Source: Bradyrhizobium sp. AZCC 1610 (GTDB lineage Bacteria > Pseudomonadota > Alphaproteobacteria > Rhizobiales > Xanthobacteraceae). Taken from it: a stretch of 64,000 bases of DNA. The stretch is taken from positions 2,637,001-2,701,000 of the forward strand of contig NZ_JAZHRR010000001.1 of assembly GCF_036924515.1 (NCBI RefSeq), read 5' to 3'. Shown here one piece after another: positions 44,639 to 54,824 of the stretch (the stretch's first letter is position 1; each line of letters starts with the position of its first letter). Made by a program: the position numbers and the translations under genes. The notes under the pieces were generated by a model. That model searched no databases and was not told the DNA's origin. It was given only the letters and a program-made list of their open reading frames with translations.

Positions 44639-45735
44639 TACCCGTCCTCCTGGTACAACAAGGCCAAAAAGCCGGTGAGGCCACCCACACAGACGGGCAA
44701 CCACGCCGCAGCGATCGGATGCATCAACTCAGCCTTGCTCAAATCCTCAGTAACTTTCGATAAAACGTAGAGCAGAAAGCCCGCGCCCACGCCACTCAAA
44801 ACCATCTTTTGCACGCCGCCCATCCGGAAGAAGCGAAGGCTGACGGAAGCCGCCAACATCACCATTGCAGCCAGCAAAAACGGCTGTGCGATGAGCTTAT
44901 GGTACTGCAGACGGTAGCCGGCGGTCGCGAAGCCAGAGCTTTCGGAAGAGCGGATATAGCCGGGCAGTTGCCAAAAAGACACGGTTTCGGGGGTGGAGAA
45001 ACTGTTGCGAACCTGGGCCGGGGTGAGGGTGGTCGTCAGGTAATAGTTCTCCTGATCAACCGGAGGTTTATCCAGGGAGTACCTGCGTACCGATTTGAAG
45101 GCCCAACGGCCTTCCTCGAGGGCGGCTTCGCGGGCTTCGATTCGCTCCTTGAACTGGAGATCGGTGTCGAATCGGAACACGGTCAGTCCGGTCAGCCGTA
45201 CACCCTGCTGCTCGCTGCGCGCCGCATTGATGATCGACTGGCCGTCGCTGTTGATCTGGTTGAGCCAGAAGCCGGATGCATCCTGGATGCCGCCGCCGGG
45301 CGCCGAGCCGAACAGCTCGGCCTCCATCCGCTTGGAAAGTTCGCGCAGGTTCGCCGACATCGGGTTGTAGGCAACAGTCGCCACGGTGCCGAGGATGATC
45401 GAGCTTGCCAGTGCAGGCGAGATGAACTGCCAGGCGGATACGCCGGCCGCACGTGCGACCACCAGTTCGAGCCGCCGCGACAGCGCGAGATAACAGGTCA
45501 TCGCGCCGATCAGGACGCAGAACGGCATCAGCTTCTCGAGCAGTTGCGGCACCCGGTAAAGCGACGTCTGAGCCACCGTGATCGCGGATACCGACACCAG
45601 CCCGGAAGTCTTGCGGACCATTTCGATGTAGTCGACCAGCACGAGCAGCACGAAAATGCTCGCAAACACGCCCACCGCCGCGACCAGGAAGCGGCCGGCA
45701 AAGTATCGCCCGAGCGTATTGGTCATCATGCTCAT
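44638..45735 (-). CDS. lptG: LPS export ABC transporter permease LptG
   Basis: A 365-residue inner-membrane permease with six helices in two groups of three and a periplasmic jellyroll between. It partners LptF and the LptB ATPase to extract LPS. GRYFAGRFLVA and the LPFCVLIGAM helix are typical. The start at 45735 overlaps the lptF stop (ATGA). lptB is not in the window. Confidence 0.94.
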   Translation of the reverse strand: MSMMTNTLGRYFAGRFLVAAVGVFASIFVLLVLVDYIEMVRKTSGLVSVSAITVAQTSLYRVPQLLEKLMPFCVLIGAMTCYLALSRRLELVVARAAGVSAWQFISPALASSIILGTVATVAYNPMSANLRELSKRMEAELFGSAPGGGIQDASGFWLNQINSDGQSIINAARSEQQGVRLTGLTVFRFDTDLQFKERIEAREAALEEGRWAFKSVRRYSLDKPPVDQENYYLTTTLTPAQVRNSFSTPETVSFWQLPGYIRSSESSGFATAGYRLQYHKLIAQPFLLAAMVMLAASVSLRFFRMGGVQKMVLSGVGAGFLLYVLSKVTEDLSKAELMHPIAAAWLPVCVGGLTGFLALLYQEDG

Positions 45736-46901
45736 GCTGTGGCGGGCCGTCCAAAGAGCCGCGCCAGCCGCGCGTTCGACCTGTTGATGGCCTCCATCAG
45801 CGCCGCCGGCGGCTCCACCACGATGCCAGCGATGATCATCCACAGCCCCCCGCCGATCGCGGCGAACAGCATCGAATACTGGACGAGAGCCATGCCCGGT
45901 GTCTTCACCGTCATCACCGAACAGGCGAATCCCGCCATGCGCAGGCCAAACACCGCCAGGATGGATCCGCCGATCGAAAAATTGCGGCTCTGGCGCGTGG
46001 TGCGCGGCGTGCCGAGGAAGGCAAAGGTCAGGACTGCGAACGCGAAGGGATAGACCGGCGCCAGGAATCGGTCATGCAGCTCGGCGCGAAACTGTCCGGA
46101 CAGTTGCTTGAAAACCGGGTCGTCCTCCGAGGGCGAAACCAGCTCCCAGAGATAGCGTTCGCGAATTCCGAGCGCGACGTCACGGCCGCGATTGGAGAAT
46201 TTCGACATGTCGAAGGCATAGCGGGCGAAAGCCACCAGCGCCGGATCGCGCTTTCCCGCCTCGAAACGTTCGAGGTTGCCGTCCTCCAGCACCAGGTAGG
46301 AGCCGTTCTCGTTCTTCAGCACCGTGCCATGGTCGGCGATGATGGTGACGCGCTCCTTGGGATCGCGGCGGTCGTCGACGAAGATGCCGGCGAGAACGCC
46401 GCCCGGCTGCCGTTCCCGGATGCGAATCGTCAGGTTCTGGTCGAGCTGGGCGAAACGTCCCGGCTGCAGGATGTTGGTCAGCACGTCGGCCGTGATCTCG
46501 GCGTCCCATTGCTTGATCCGGCGCAGGCCGTCGGGAGCGAGATAGGCAGCGATGAAGGTGACCAGCATCGCCACCACACAAGTGGCGAAGAAAAATGGGC
46601 GGAACAGCCGGAATGGGGAAAAGCCGGCGGCATTCATTACGATGATTTCGGAATCGGTGGCGAGCTTGTTCAGCGTATGCGAGATCGCGATCATCAGCGC
46701 GATCGGCGCGATGACCAGCACAAGCGCCGGAATCACCAGGCTGGTGATGCCGAGAAAGGTGATGATGGTCTGGCCCTGGCTCGTCATCAGGTCGATGCCG
46801 CGCAGCGCCTGCGTAATCCAGATCACGCCGGTGAGGCTGACCAGGATCAGCGCAAACGACGCGAGCGTCGTGCGGAAAATGTACCTGTCGATCGACCCCA
46901 T
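45732..46901 (-). CDS. lptF: LPS export ABC transporter permease LptF
   Basis: A 389-residue permease with the same six-helix plus jellyroll plan. MGSIDRYIFRTTLASFAL sets the start; the TQALRGIDLM and SHTLNKLATDSEIIVMNAAG segments are family features. First gene of the operon, divergent from pepA with 348 bp between starts. Confidence 0.94.
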   Translation of the reverse strand: MGSIDRYIFRTTLASFALILVSLTGVIWITQALRGIDLMTSQGQTIITFLGITSLVIPALVLVIAPIALMIAISHTLNKLATDSEIIVMNAAGFSPFRLFRPFFFATCVVAMLVTFIAAYLAPDGLRRIKQWDAEITADVLTNILQPGRFAQLDQNLTIRIRERQPGGVLAGIFVDDRRDPKERVTIIADHGTVLKNENGSYLVLEDGNLERFEAGKRDPALVAFARYAFDMSKFSNRGRDVALGIRERYLWELVSPSEDDPVFKQLSGQFRAELHDRFLAPVYPFAFAVLTFAFLGTPRTTRQSRNFSIGGSILAVFGLRMAGFACSVMTVKTPGMALVQYSMLFAAIGGGLWMIIAGIVVEPPAALMEAINRSNARLARLFGRPATA

Positions 46902-47249
46902 CGTTACCGCACGATCCCACCCTTGCGCGCCCGAAGAGCGGCTTCCGACCAACCCCCGTTTGAGGGTTCCCCTTTGGTCGGGCCGCCAACACCAGCCGTC
47001 TGCATTCTCACCACCATCCCTTTGATCCGTCAACAAAATGGCCGGGCCGTGGCGTCCCCTCGATGCGGTTAATAATTCACTTCATGTGGCCTTCCGGCCA
47101 CTGCGGCGCTTGGCAGTGCCGTGGCTTGCGGGCCATAGTGCCGAAAACGTCAGGTCCTGAGCGATTTGGGCCGTTACCGAAGAGAAACATTCCATCGTAC
47201 GGGCCGATTCCGGACCCGCAAGAAGCCCTGAATTCTGGAGGATTTACCT

Positions 47250-48752
47250 ATGTCCGACACCGTCAAGGTCGGCTTTGTCGCTTTTTCCGCCGCGCCCCGT
47301 GGCGTTCTCGTGGTGTTTTGCGATGACGCATTGAAGTTCGGCGAGGCGACGCGGAAGGCGCTGGGGACGGCTGCCAACACCGTCAAGCGGGCGGCGGCCG
47401 CCAATCAGTTCAAGGGCAAGAGCGGATCGACGCTCGATATCCCGGCGCCGGATGGAATCAAGGCGGAGCGCCTGATCGTGGTCGGCGTCGGCAAGGCGGC
47501 CGATATCAAGGAGAAGGATTTTCTCAAGTTCGGCGGGGTGACGGCGGGCAAGCTCAATGCCGCCAGCGAATCGGTCACCGTGATCGCCGAGCTGCCCGAG
47601 GCGGCGATGCAGGGCGATGCCGCCGCCGCCATCGCGTCGGGTATCCGGCTGCGCGCGTATAAATTCGACCGCTACAAGACCAAGAAGAAAGACGGCGAGA
47701 ACGGCGCGCTTCGCGCCGACGTTTCGATCGCCGTCGGGGATGTCGCCGCCGCGCGAAAGGCCTTCGCGCCGGCATCCCATGTCGTGGACGGCGTGATCAT
47801 CGCACGCGAACTCGTCAACGAGCCGCCGAACGTGCTGTACCCGATCGAATTCGCGCGCCGCGCGAGCCAGCTCAAGAAGCTCGGTGTCGAGGTCGAGGTG
47901 CTCGACGTCAAGGCGATGAAGAAGTTCGGCATGGGCGCACTGCTCGGTGTCGCGCAGGGCTCGACGCAGCCCGGCCGCACCGTGATCATGCACTGGAACG
48001 GCGGCAAGAAGGGCGATCAGCCGGTCGCTTTCGTCGGCAAGGGCGTTTGCTTCGACACCGGCGGTATTTCCATCAAGGGCGCCGCCAGCATGGAAGACAT
48101 GAAAGGCGACATGGGAGGCGCTGCGTGCGTGGTCGGGCTGATGCATGCGCTGGCGGCCCGCAAGGCGAAGGTCAACGCGGTCGGCGCGATCGGCCTGGTC
48201 GAGAACATGCCTGACGGCAACGCCCAGCGCCCCGGCGATATCGTCACCTCGATGTCGGGGCAGACCATCGAGATCATCAACACCGACGCCGAAGGCCGGC
48301 TGGTGCTGGCCGATGTGCTCTGGTACGTGGCCAAGAAATTCAAGCCCAAACTCATGGTCGATCTTGCGACACTCACCGGCGCGATCATGGTCGCGCTCGG
48401 CACCGAATATTCCGGAATGTTCTCCAACAACGACGAACTGGCGGAACGGCTGAGCAAGATCGGAACCGAAACCGGCGAGCGCGTCTGGCGCATGCCGCTT
48501 GGTCCCGAATACGACAAGCAGATCGATTCGCAGTTTGCCGACATGAAGAATACCGGCGGGCGCCACGGCGGTTCGATCACCGCCGCGCAGTTCCTGCAGC
48601 GGTTCGTCGACAACACGCCGTGGGCGCATCTCGACGTCGCGGGAACTGCGATGGGCGCGCCGAAAACCGACATCAACCACAGTTGGGGGTCGGGTTATGG
48701 CGTTCGCCTTTTGGACCGGTTGGTCGCGGAATATTACGAAGCCACGAAGTAA
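47250..48752 (+). CDS. pepA: Leucyl aminopeptidase
   Basis: A 500-residue M17 metallopeptidase that removes N-terminal residues. The signature [14 protein letters not shown] and the metal ligands [14 protein letters not shown] are intact. E. coli PepA also binds DNA at cer sites; this is not known here. It is followed 15 bp later by holC, a common arrangement. Confidence 0.96.
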   Translation: MSDTVKVGFVAFSAAPRGVLVVFCDDALKFGEATRKALGTAANTVKRAAAANQFKGKSGSTLDIPAPDGIKAERLIVVGVGKAADIKEKDFLKFGGVTAGKLNAASESVTVIAELPEAAMQGDAAAAIASGIRLRAYKFDRYKTKKKDGENGALRADVSIAVGDVAAARKAFAPASHVVDGVIIARELVNEPPNVLYPIEFARRASQLKKLGVEVEVLDVKAMKKFGMGALLGVAQGSTQPGRTVIMHWNGGKKGDQPVAFVGKGVCFDTGGISIKGAASMEDMKGDMGGAACVVGLMHALAARKAKVNAVGAIGLVENMPDGNAQRPGDIVTSMSGQTIEIINTDAEGRLVLADVLWYVAKKFKPKLMVDLATLTGAIMVALGTEYSGMFSNNDELAERLSKIGTETGERVWRMPLGPEYDKQIDSQFADMKNTGGRHGGSITAAQFLQRFVDNTPWAHLDVAGTAMGAPKTDINHSWGSGYGVRLLDRLVAEYYEATK

Positions 48753-48767
48753 CCGGATCGCAGCCGG

Positions 48768-49220
48768 ATGACGGAAATCCTGTTCTATCATTTGCAGGGC
48801 ATGTCGCTCGAAAGCGTATTGCCGCCGCTTCTGGAAAAATCGCTCGAGCGCGGCTGGCGCGTGGTCGTGCAATCGACTTCGCCGGAGCGCACCGAGGCGC
48901 TCGATGCGCATTTGTGGGCCTACAGCGACGATTCGTTCCTGCCGCACGCCACATGGCGCGCCAGTGATGCGCAGGACCAGCCCATCATTCTCTCAATCGA
49001 GGAGGGCAACCCGAACCGGGCAAATGTCAGGTTCCTGATCGACAATGCGGCGTTGCCGGCCGATTGCGACAGCTACGAACGGGTGGTGCTGGTCTTCAAC
49101 GGCGACGATGATGACGCGCTGACCGCGGCGCGCGGCGCCTGGGCCGATTGCAAGGCACGAGGGTTCGAGCTGACTTATTGGCAGACCGACGAGCGGGGCC
49201 GGTGGCAGCGGCGGCAATAG
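48768..49220 (+). CDS. holC: DNA polymerase III subunit chi
   Basis: A 150-residue clamp-loader accessory protein linking SSB to the replicase. The start MTEILFYHLQGMSLESVLPP and VRFLIDNAALP are as in alphaproteobacterial HolC. It is coupled with pepA. Confidence 0.92.
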   Translation: MTEILFYHLQGMSLESVLPPLLEKSLERGWRVVVQSTSPERTEALDAHLWAYSDDSFLPHATWRASDAQDQPIILSIEEGNPNRANVRFLIDNAALPADCDSYERVVLVFNGDDDDALTAARGAWADCKARGFELTYWQTDERGRWQRRQ

Positions 49221-49386
49221 CGATGCTCGGATATTAGTGGTCCTTGGAAATTGGTGGAAATTAGCGATCTTGGGGAATTAATGATAATCTGCGGATTCTG
49301 CGCCGGACCTTGCGGGCAGCCATGGTCGTGCCGCAAAGTGATGGTCGGACAAATGGTTACAGTCAAGGGCGGAGCCAAGGTCTAGC

Positions 49387-49923
49387 GTGCGACGCGGAAC
49401 GATCGATCGAAAACCACTGCTGATGTTGTTGCTGCTCGGGCCCGCGCTTGCGGGCTGCTCGGGTGCGTCAGACCTTCTGTCGAAGGATGCGGACTGGTTT
49501 TCCCGTTCCGGCCGCGTGTTCATCCGAAACGTGTCGATCGAAACGCCGCCACTCAGCCCGGAAAAGTCTGTGACGCCGGATGAACTGGTCAGTGCCGACG
49601 GCGGTTGTCCCGGAATGGCGACGCCGGGCGCTGGTGCAAACGCGCTGGCAGACGGCGCTGCAGGCAGTCCGCCTCCCTCGACGACCGGAACGGTGGCGCT
49701 CGGTCATACCGAATGCGACGTCGTGCGTGGCATTGGTGCACCCGACAACGTCAATTTCTCCAGCAACGCGCGCGGCGACCGAGTCGCCGTCATCAACTAT
49801 TCGCGTGGCCAGCGGGCCGGAATCTACACCTTTACCGCGGGACGCCTGACGTCGATCGAGCGTGGACCGGAGCCGGTGGCGCCGGGTAGGGGCGCCAAGC
49901 CGAAGAAAAAGCCGGCCGCGTAG
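49387..49923 (+). CDS. Predicted outer-membrane lipoprotein
   Basis: A 178-residue lipoprotein. The lipobox LAGC (Cys23) ends a signal peptide with LLMLLLLGPA. The C-terminal part has a small-domain look (TVALGHTECDVVRGIGAPDN, then YTFTAGRLTSIE), similar in pattern to the SmpA/OmlA (BamE) fold. The tail is basic (GAKPKKKPAA). The start GTG at 49387 is near an open frame with no ATG. No operon partners. Confidence 0.7.
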   Translation: MRRGTIDRKPLLMLLLLGPALAGCSGASDLLSKDADWFSRSGRVFIRNVSIETPPLSPEKSVTPDELVSADGGCPGMATPGAGANALADGAAGSPPPSTTGTVALGHTECDVVRGIGAPDNVNFSSNARGDRVAVINYSRGQRAGIYTFTAGRLTSIERGPEPVAPGRGAKPKKKPAA

Positions 49924-49944
49924 TTCGCGGGCATCGAGCGGTTT

Positions 49945-50069
49945 TATAGCGTTTTCAAGCGAAGCAGGTCCTTGGACTTGATCCGGGGGATGGGTACCGG
50001 TTCGTGTCAAGAAAACGCGTCAAAACAAGAAGCTAGAGCCGGTTCTGATTCAATCGGAACCGACTCTAG
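49945..50069. repeat. Intergenic palindromic repeat of Bradyrhizobium type
   Basis: GCGTTTTC (49949-49956) pairs with GAAAACGC (50011-50018). Further on, CTAGAGCCGGTTCTGATT (50033-50050) pairs with AATCGGAACCGACTCTAG (50052-50069), an 18-bp stem with two mismatches. I recall this combination as a frequent intergenic element in the genus. Its last bases make the stop codon of the ABC-F gene, and it may act as a two-way terminator. Confidence 0.6.
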
Positions 50070-51928
50070 CCCGCCGCTTCGTCGTATTGTGAACTTGCTT
50101 CCAGCCAGACTTCCTCAGCCCGCCGCAGCGCGCTTTCGGCACCGGCACGCGCCTTGCTGAGCTGGGCGGCCTGCTTGGGATCGCGCGTGAACAGATCCGG
50201 CAAGGCAAGCGCCGTGTCGATCTTGGCGATGATGCCGTTGATGCGCTGGATTTCGGCCTCGGCCTCGGCGATCCGCTGCTTCAGCGGCGTTCGTCTTTCG
50301 CTTTTGCCGCGCTCGGGCTTCGCGCTTTCCTTGATGCGCTCGCGCGAACCGCTGCGTGTGTCGCCGATCGACAACACCATTCGCCTGTAATCGTCGAGGT
50401 CACCGTCGTAAGTCGTCACCGTCTGATTGGCGACGACCCACAATTGATCGGCGCAGGATTCGATCAGGTAGCGGTCGTGCGAGACCATAATGATGGCGCC
50501 GGGAAAATCGTTGATCGCTTCGGCCAGCGCCGCACGGCTGTCGATGTCCAGATGGTTGGTCGGCTCGTCGAGGATGATCATGTTCGGGCCGAAGAATGTG
50601 GCAAGCCCGAGCAATAGCCGTGCCTTCTCGCCGCCCGACAGGCTCTTGACCAGGGTATCGCCGGCCTTTCCGGAAAACCCGATCGCGCCGGTGCGGCCGC
50701 GCACCTTGGTTTCCGGCGCATCGGGCATCAGCCTGCGGACGTGATCGTAGGGCGAGCCGTCGAGGTTGAGCTCGTCGACCTGATGCTGCGCGAAATAGCC
50801 GACCGAGAGTTTTTCCGCCCGGGTGATCCGGCCGGAGAAAGGTTGCAGCTTGTTGGCCAACAGCTTGACCAGCGTCGACTTGCCGTTGCCGTTGGAGCCG
50901 AGCAGGGCGATGCGGTCGTCGGTGTCGATACGCAGCGTGACGCGATTGAGCACCGGCTTTTTCGGATCGTAGCCGACCGACACGTCGTCGACGGCGATAA
51001 TCGGCGGCGACAGCATTTTCTCCGGCGTCGGGAACGCGATTTCACGCACGTCCTGGGTGACCAGCGCAGTGATCGGCTTCATCCGTTCCAGCATCTTGAC
51101 ACGCGACTGGGCCTGGCGGGCTTTCGAGGCCTTCGCCTTGAAGCGGTCTACGAAGGCCTGCAGCCGCTTGCGCTCGTCGGCCTGGCGCTTGGCATGCTTG
51201 GCGTCCAGCATCTCGCGCGTGGCGCGCTGTTCCTCGAACGAGGAATAGGTGCCCTTGTAGAGCGTCAGCTTGCCGCGATCGAGGTGCAGGATCTGATCGA
51301 CCGAGGTGTCGAGCAGGTCGCGGTCGTGGCTGATCACGATGACGGTGCGCGGATAGTTGGCCAGATGGTCTTCCAGCCACAGCGTGCCTTCGAGGTCGAG
51401 ATAGTTGGTTGGCTCGTCCAGCAGCAAGAGATCGGGCGCCGAGAACAGCGTCGCCGCCAGCGCCACCCGCATGCGCCAGCCGCCGGAGAATTCCGAACAC
51501 GGCCGCGCCTGGTCCGCGGTGGAAAATCCGAGGCCGCTCAGGATTGCCGCCGCGCGGGCCGGCGCGGAGTGGGCGTCGATGTCGACCAGCCGCACCTGGA
51601 TCTCGGCGATACGGTGCGGATCGGTGGCGGTTTCGGCTTCACGGAGCAGCGCGTCGCGCTCCAGATCGGCCTTCAGCACGACATCGACGAGGCTCTCCGG
51701 GCCGTCCGGCGCCTCCTGCGCCAGACTGCCGATGCGCCAGCGCGGCGGCAGGGTGATGCTGCCGGATTCGGTCGGCAGGTCGCCGCGGATCGCGTGAAAC
51801 AGCGTCGATTTGCCGACGCCGTTGCGGCCGACGAAGCCGACGCGCGCGCCGGGCACGATCTGCACGGTGCTGTCGTCGATCAGGAGCCGCCCGGCAATCC
51901 GGACCGAAATATCTGTGATGGAAAGCAT
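50066..51928 (-). CDS. ABC-F family ATP-binding protein
   Basis: A 620-residue protein with two nucleotide-binding domains and no membrane part, of the ABC-F group that acts on ribosomes. Walker A motifs are GRNGVGKST (about 34-42) and GSNGNGKST (about 344-352); signatures are FSGGW and LSGGEKARL. A linker rich in Arg/Lys (about 235-275) and a C-terminal coiled coil (from about 525) complete the plan, closest to the Uup/YheS kind. Its stop lies in a palindromic repeat. Confidence 0.92.
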   Translation of the reverse strand: MLSITDISVRIAGRLLIDDSTVQIVPGARVGFVGRNGVGKSTLFHAIRGDLPTESGSITLPPRWRIGSLAQEAPDGPESLVDVVLKADLERDALLREAETATDPHRIAEIQVRLVDIDAHSAPARAAAILSGLGFSTADQARPCSEFSGGWRMRVALAATLFSAPDLLLLDEPTNYLDLEGTLWLEDHLANYPRTVIVISHDRDLLDTSVDQILHLDRGKLTLYKGTYSSFEEQRATREMLDAKHAKRQADERKRLQAFVDRFKAKASKARQAQSRVKMLERMKPITALVTQDVREIAFPTPEKMLSPPIIAVDDVSVGYDPKKPVLNRVTLRIDTDDRIALLGSNGNGKSTLVKLLANKLQPFSGRITRAEKLSVGYFAQHQVDELNLDGSPYDHVRRLMPDAPETKVRGRTGAIGFSGKAGDTLVKSLSGGEKARLLLGLATFFGPNMIILDEPTNHLDIDSRAALAEAINDFPGAIIMVSHDRYLIESCADQLWVVANQTVTTYDGDLDDYRRMVLSIGDTRSGSRERIKESAKPERGKSERRTPLKQRIAEAEAEIQRINGIIAKIDTALALPDLFTRDPKQAAQLSKARAGAESALRRAEEVWLEASSQYDEAAG

Positions 51929-52022
51929 GCGGGGTTGTCACCGGAGCGGCCGGCAAACGCAACCCATTTATTATCGGAAAAATCTATCGGCTGATCGGCA
52001 AATTCTATCGGCAAAGCATCAT

Positions 52023-52196
52023 TCAATGCAGCTCGTCGTCGTCGCGCCGACGCAGTTCATCCATCAACTCTCGCAGCCGGGGGGAAAGTTCTGCTTCCGG
52101 GCGCATGTTTTGTTGCAACCGTTCGCCCACGCCGTGGCAAATGGACTGGCAGGTCTTGTGATCGATTTGAACGAAACCGTTGATTCGAGAATCCAT
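52023..52196 (-). CDS. Small hypothetical protein, 57 residues
   Basis: A 57-codon frame with a weak ribosome site (AAAGAGACTGTTC). It has two cysteines close together (KTCQSICHGVGERL) and a charged C-terminal helix (LSPRLRELMDELRRRDDDEL). Composition and even codon use look genuine. No family recognised; no other gene occupies this gap. Confidence 0.5.
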   Translation of the reverse strand: MDSRINGFVQIDHKTCQSICHGVGERLQQNMRPEAELSPRLRELMDELRRRDDDELH

Positions 52197-52383
52197 GAAC
52201 AGTCTCTTTGACGAGTTCCACCTCGCAGCACTCGCAAGGTCCGAGGGTGTCGACGGATCAAGTCACAACGGCGCGATTTGTTTCCCGTGCAAGTAGTCGA
52301 ATCACTTTCCAAAATTGGTTCCTTGAAAAAAAGCCCCGGCGCGGCGGCCGGGGCGTCAGTCTCGGGGGGAAGCTCAGATCAGT

Positions 52384-52644
52384 TCAGTAGCAGCGGTTCA
52401 CCAACCGCCAGCGCGGGCCCCAAGGGGTCGGAACCAGGCGCCGCGCGTAGCAGCCGCCATATCCGCCGGCGTAATAGGCCGGGCCGCCGATGAAGACGCG
52501 CGGGCCACCCCAGCCGTGATGATGATGACGATGGTGGTGCCGGCCGCCATGGTGCCAGCCGCCGGCCGAGGCCGAGGTCGGCGCCAGCGCGGCCGCACCC
52601 AGCGAAGCTGCCGCCACTGCAACGAGCGAAAGTTTGCGTAACAT
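52384..52644 (-). CDS. Small secreted Gly/His-rich protein
   Basis: An 86-residue exported protein: signal peptide (residues 1-27, ending SASA), then a histidine-rich stretch (HHGGRHHHRHHHHGW) and a Gly/Tyr-rich part with CYARRLVPTPWGPRW. The His cluster could bind metal. The start follows TTGAGGAGACGATC. Many paralogues with a similar design occur in Bradyrhizobium. Confidence 0.75.
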   Translation of the reverse strand: MLRKLSLVAVAAASLGAAALAPTSASAGGWHHGGRHHHRHHHHGWGGPRVFIGGPAYYAGGYGGCYARRLVPTPWGPRWRLVNRCY

Positions 52645-52967
52645 GATCGTCTCCTCAAAGTTTCGGTGCCAGTTGGCACCATCAGTGAGATCGGGTCCCG
52701 TGACGCCCTGGGGCCGGCGGACGCGCGTGCCCTGCGTTCGATCGTCGTTAAGTCTACGGCCGCGATGCTGAATGAAGACGGCACGGCGGCTTCAGACAGG
52801 GTTCACCTCCGTGAAATTGCTGTAATCTTCGCCCCCGCGGCGCGTCCGCCGCACGAAAACTCGCCAAAAAGAGGTGGCAGCCGCGTCACCGGGTCGCTTG
52901 CCGTCGTGAGGTGGCGCCGATATAAGCCCCGGAACTCTCCACCCGGCGTTTTGTAAGGACGTAAGCA
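52645..52967. other. Divergent promoter region of ndk
   Basis: No gene seen; holds promoters for the His-rich protein gene and ndk. No clear operator noted. Confidence 0.45.
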
Positions 52968-53390
52968 ATGGCGATTGAACGCACTTTCTCGATCATCAAA
53001 CCGGACGCGACCGAGCGCAATCTGACCGGCGCCGTCAACGCGTTGATCGAGAGGGCGGGGCTGCGGATCGTGGCCCAGAAGCGCATTCGCATGACTCGGG
53101 AACAGGCGGAAACCTTCTACGCGGTTCACAAGGCGCGTCCGTTCTTCGGCGAACTGGTCGACTTCATGACCTCGGGCCCGGTCGTGGTGCAGGTGCTGGA
53201 GGGTGAGGGCGCCGTGCTCAAATACCGTGACGTGATGGGGGCCACCGATCCGTCGAAGGCCGCGGATGGCACGATCCGCAAGGTCCATGCGAAGTCGATC
53301 GGCGAGAATTCGGTGCACGGTTCGGACGCGCCGGAGACCGCCGCGATCGAAATCGCGCAGTTCTTTTCGGGCAACGAAATCGTCGGCTGA
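52968..53390 (+). CDS. ndk: Nucleoside diphosphate kinase
   Basis: A 140-residue enzyme that balances nucleoside triphosphates. The phospho-acceptor His117 in [10 protein letters not shown] and the N-terminal [10 protein letters not shown] are canonical. Monocistronic, or followed by the TerC-family gene 62 bp later. Confidence 0.97.
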   Translation: MAIERTFSIIKPDATERNLTGAVNALIERAGLRIVAQKRIRMTREQAETFYAVHKARPFFGELVDFMTSGPVVVQVLEGEGAVLKYRDVMGATDPSKAADGTIRKVHAKSIGENSVHGSDAPETAAIEIAQFFSGNEIVG

Positions 53391-53452
53391 TTTATTAGGA
53401 CAGCGGCGATAGGCGCCGCGCGCAACGGCTGAAAGAGCCGAGGGGGAACGCT

Positions 53453-54289
53453 GTGAACTGGCTGTGGCAAATTTTCGATCCTGCGACTATCTCGGCGTTC
53501 TTCACCCAGTTCCAGGCCGAGATGCAGCACCCCGCTTTCTGGGTCGCGCTCGGCAAGATCATGTGGATCAACATCCTGCTGTCGGGCGACAACGCGCTTG
53601 TCATCGCGATGGCGTGCCGGGGCTTGCCGCCGCGCCAGCGGTTCTGGGGCATGATCCTTGGCGCCGGCGTCGCCGTTCTCTTGCGCATCATCTTCACCGG
53701 TATCGTCGTGACGTTGATGGCGCTGCCGTTCCTCAAGCTGGTCGGAGGCCTCGCGTTGCTGTTTATCGCAGCGAAGCTGCTGGTGCCTGAACACGAGGGC
53801 GAGGGAGACGTGGATGCGGCTGCGCATCTGTGGGCGGCCGTGCAGATCGTGGCGATCGCCGACATTGTCATGAGCCTCGACAACGTGATTGCGGTTGCCG
53901 CCGCCGCCAACGGCAGCATTCCGCTGCTGGTCATCGGCCTTGCCATCAGCGTTCCCCTGATCGTCGCCGGCGCGGCGCTGATCATGGCGCTGCTCACGCG
54001 CCTGCCTGCCTTGGTGTGGGCCGGTGCGGGCCTGCTCGGCTGGGTCGCCGGCGAGGTGATGGCGACCGACCCCGCGATACAGCCGGCGATGCATGCGTTC
54101 TTCAACGGCCCGGTCGGTGTCGGCCTCGATGGCGTGCTGAGCTCGCTTGGTCTTGGGCTGCGTTTTGCCAATGGCGGCCACGGCGGCGAGGTGCTGCTCG
54201 GGCTCATCGGCATCGCCGTGGTGCTCGTGGCGGGATCGATCTGGCGCAGGCGGAAGCTGGAAGGCGTCGAGCACTCCGCCACCGCGTAG
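53453..54289 (+). CDS. TerC-family integral membrane protein
   Basis: A 278-residue protein with about seven helices. The family motifs with conserved Asp (LLSGDNALVIA, and MSLDNVIAVAA) are thought to bind metal; members of the YjbE/YkoY kind are manganese exporters. A gap between helices 5 and 7 (about residues 195-235) is less hydrophobic than usual. The start is GTG at 53453 after AGGGGGAACGCT. Confidence 0.88.
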   Translation: MNWLWQIFDPATISAFFTQFQAEMQHPAFWVALGKIMWINILLSGDNALVIAMACRGLPPRQRFWGMILGAGVAVLLRIIFTGIVVTLMALPFLKLVGGLALLFIAAKLLVPEHEGEGDVDAAAHLWAAVQIVAIADIVMSLDNVIAVAAAANGSIPLLVIGLAISVPLIVAGAALIMALLTRLPALVWAGAGLLGWVAGEVMATDPAIQPAMHAFFNGPVGVGLDGVLSSLGLGLRFANGGHGGEVLLGLIGIAVVLVAGSIWRRRKLEGVEHSATA

Positions 54290-54534
54290 AGAATCAATTC
54301 TCGGCGCCGGCGGCGAGGGCGATGCGGCCTTGAAGCCTGCCGGCGCAAGGCAGGCGTGAGGTGAGTATCGGACCGATGGATGGCGATTTTGCTCGCCCTT
54401 CAGGAACGCTTCGATGCCGGGGAAATTATGCAATTTGTGTCCAAGGGATAGACACATCGAACTCCAAAGCGGCTGCCGATTGCATTCCCGCTGCCAAGGC
54501 GTGTTGGCAGCCGCTCCTTTTGGTTGCGACCATC

Positions 54535-54750
54535 ATGAAGGATTTTTCCAATGCGTCCTTCCCGCCCGAGGTGATCTCGGTGATGGAAGTGGCGCTTGAT
54601 GCCGCGGTGGCTTCACTTCCCGAGCCGGTCCAGTCCAGCCACGTTCAAGCGCTCGCCGAAGCGATCCTGCGCGCGGCCCATGGCGGAGAGCACGACCCGA
54701 TCGTTCTGCAAAGACTTGCACTGCTGGAATTGCAGCTCATTCAGCGTTAA
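54535..54750 (+). CDS. Small hypothetical protein, 71 residues
   Basis: A soluble, mostly helical protein (PEVISVMEVALDAAVASLPE, then SHVQALAEAILRAA). It resembles short conserved proteins in Bradyrhizobium with no known role. The ATG at 54535 is preferred; the frame is open to 54361 but that part is not protein-like. No clear ribosome site. Confidence 0.55.
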   Translation: MKDFSNASFPPEVISVMEVALDAAVASLPEPVQSSHVQALAEAILRAAHGGEHDPIVLQRLALLELQLIQR

Positions 54751-54824
54751 TCATCGAGCGATTGGTCGGCGGCTGACGAGGCTGCCGATTGCTTTTACCG
54801 CTGCGGGGTTCCATACAGCTTCCC

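Noticed and set aside
42659..44770. 703-codon frame antisense to lptD
   Set aside because: Shadow of lptD; no recognisable domains.
47244..48947. 567-codon frame antisense to pepA
   Set aside because: Shadow of pepA with low-complexity charged sequence.
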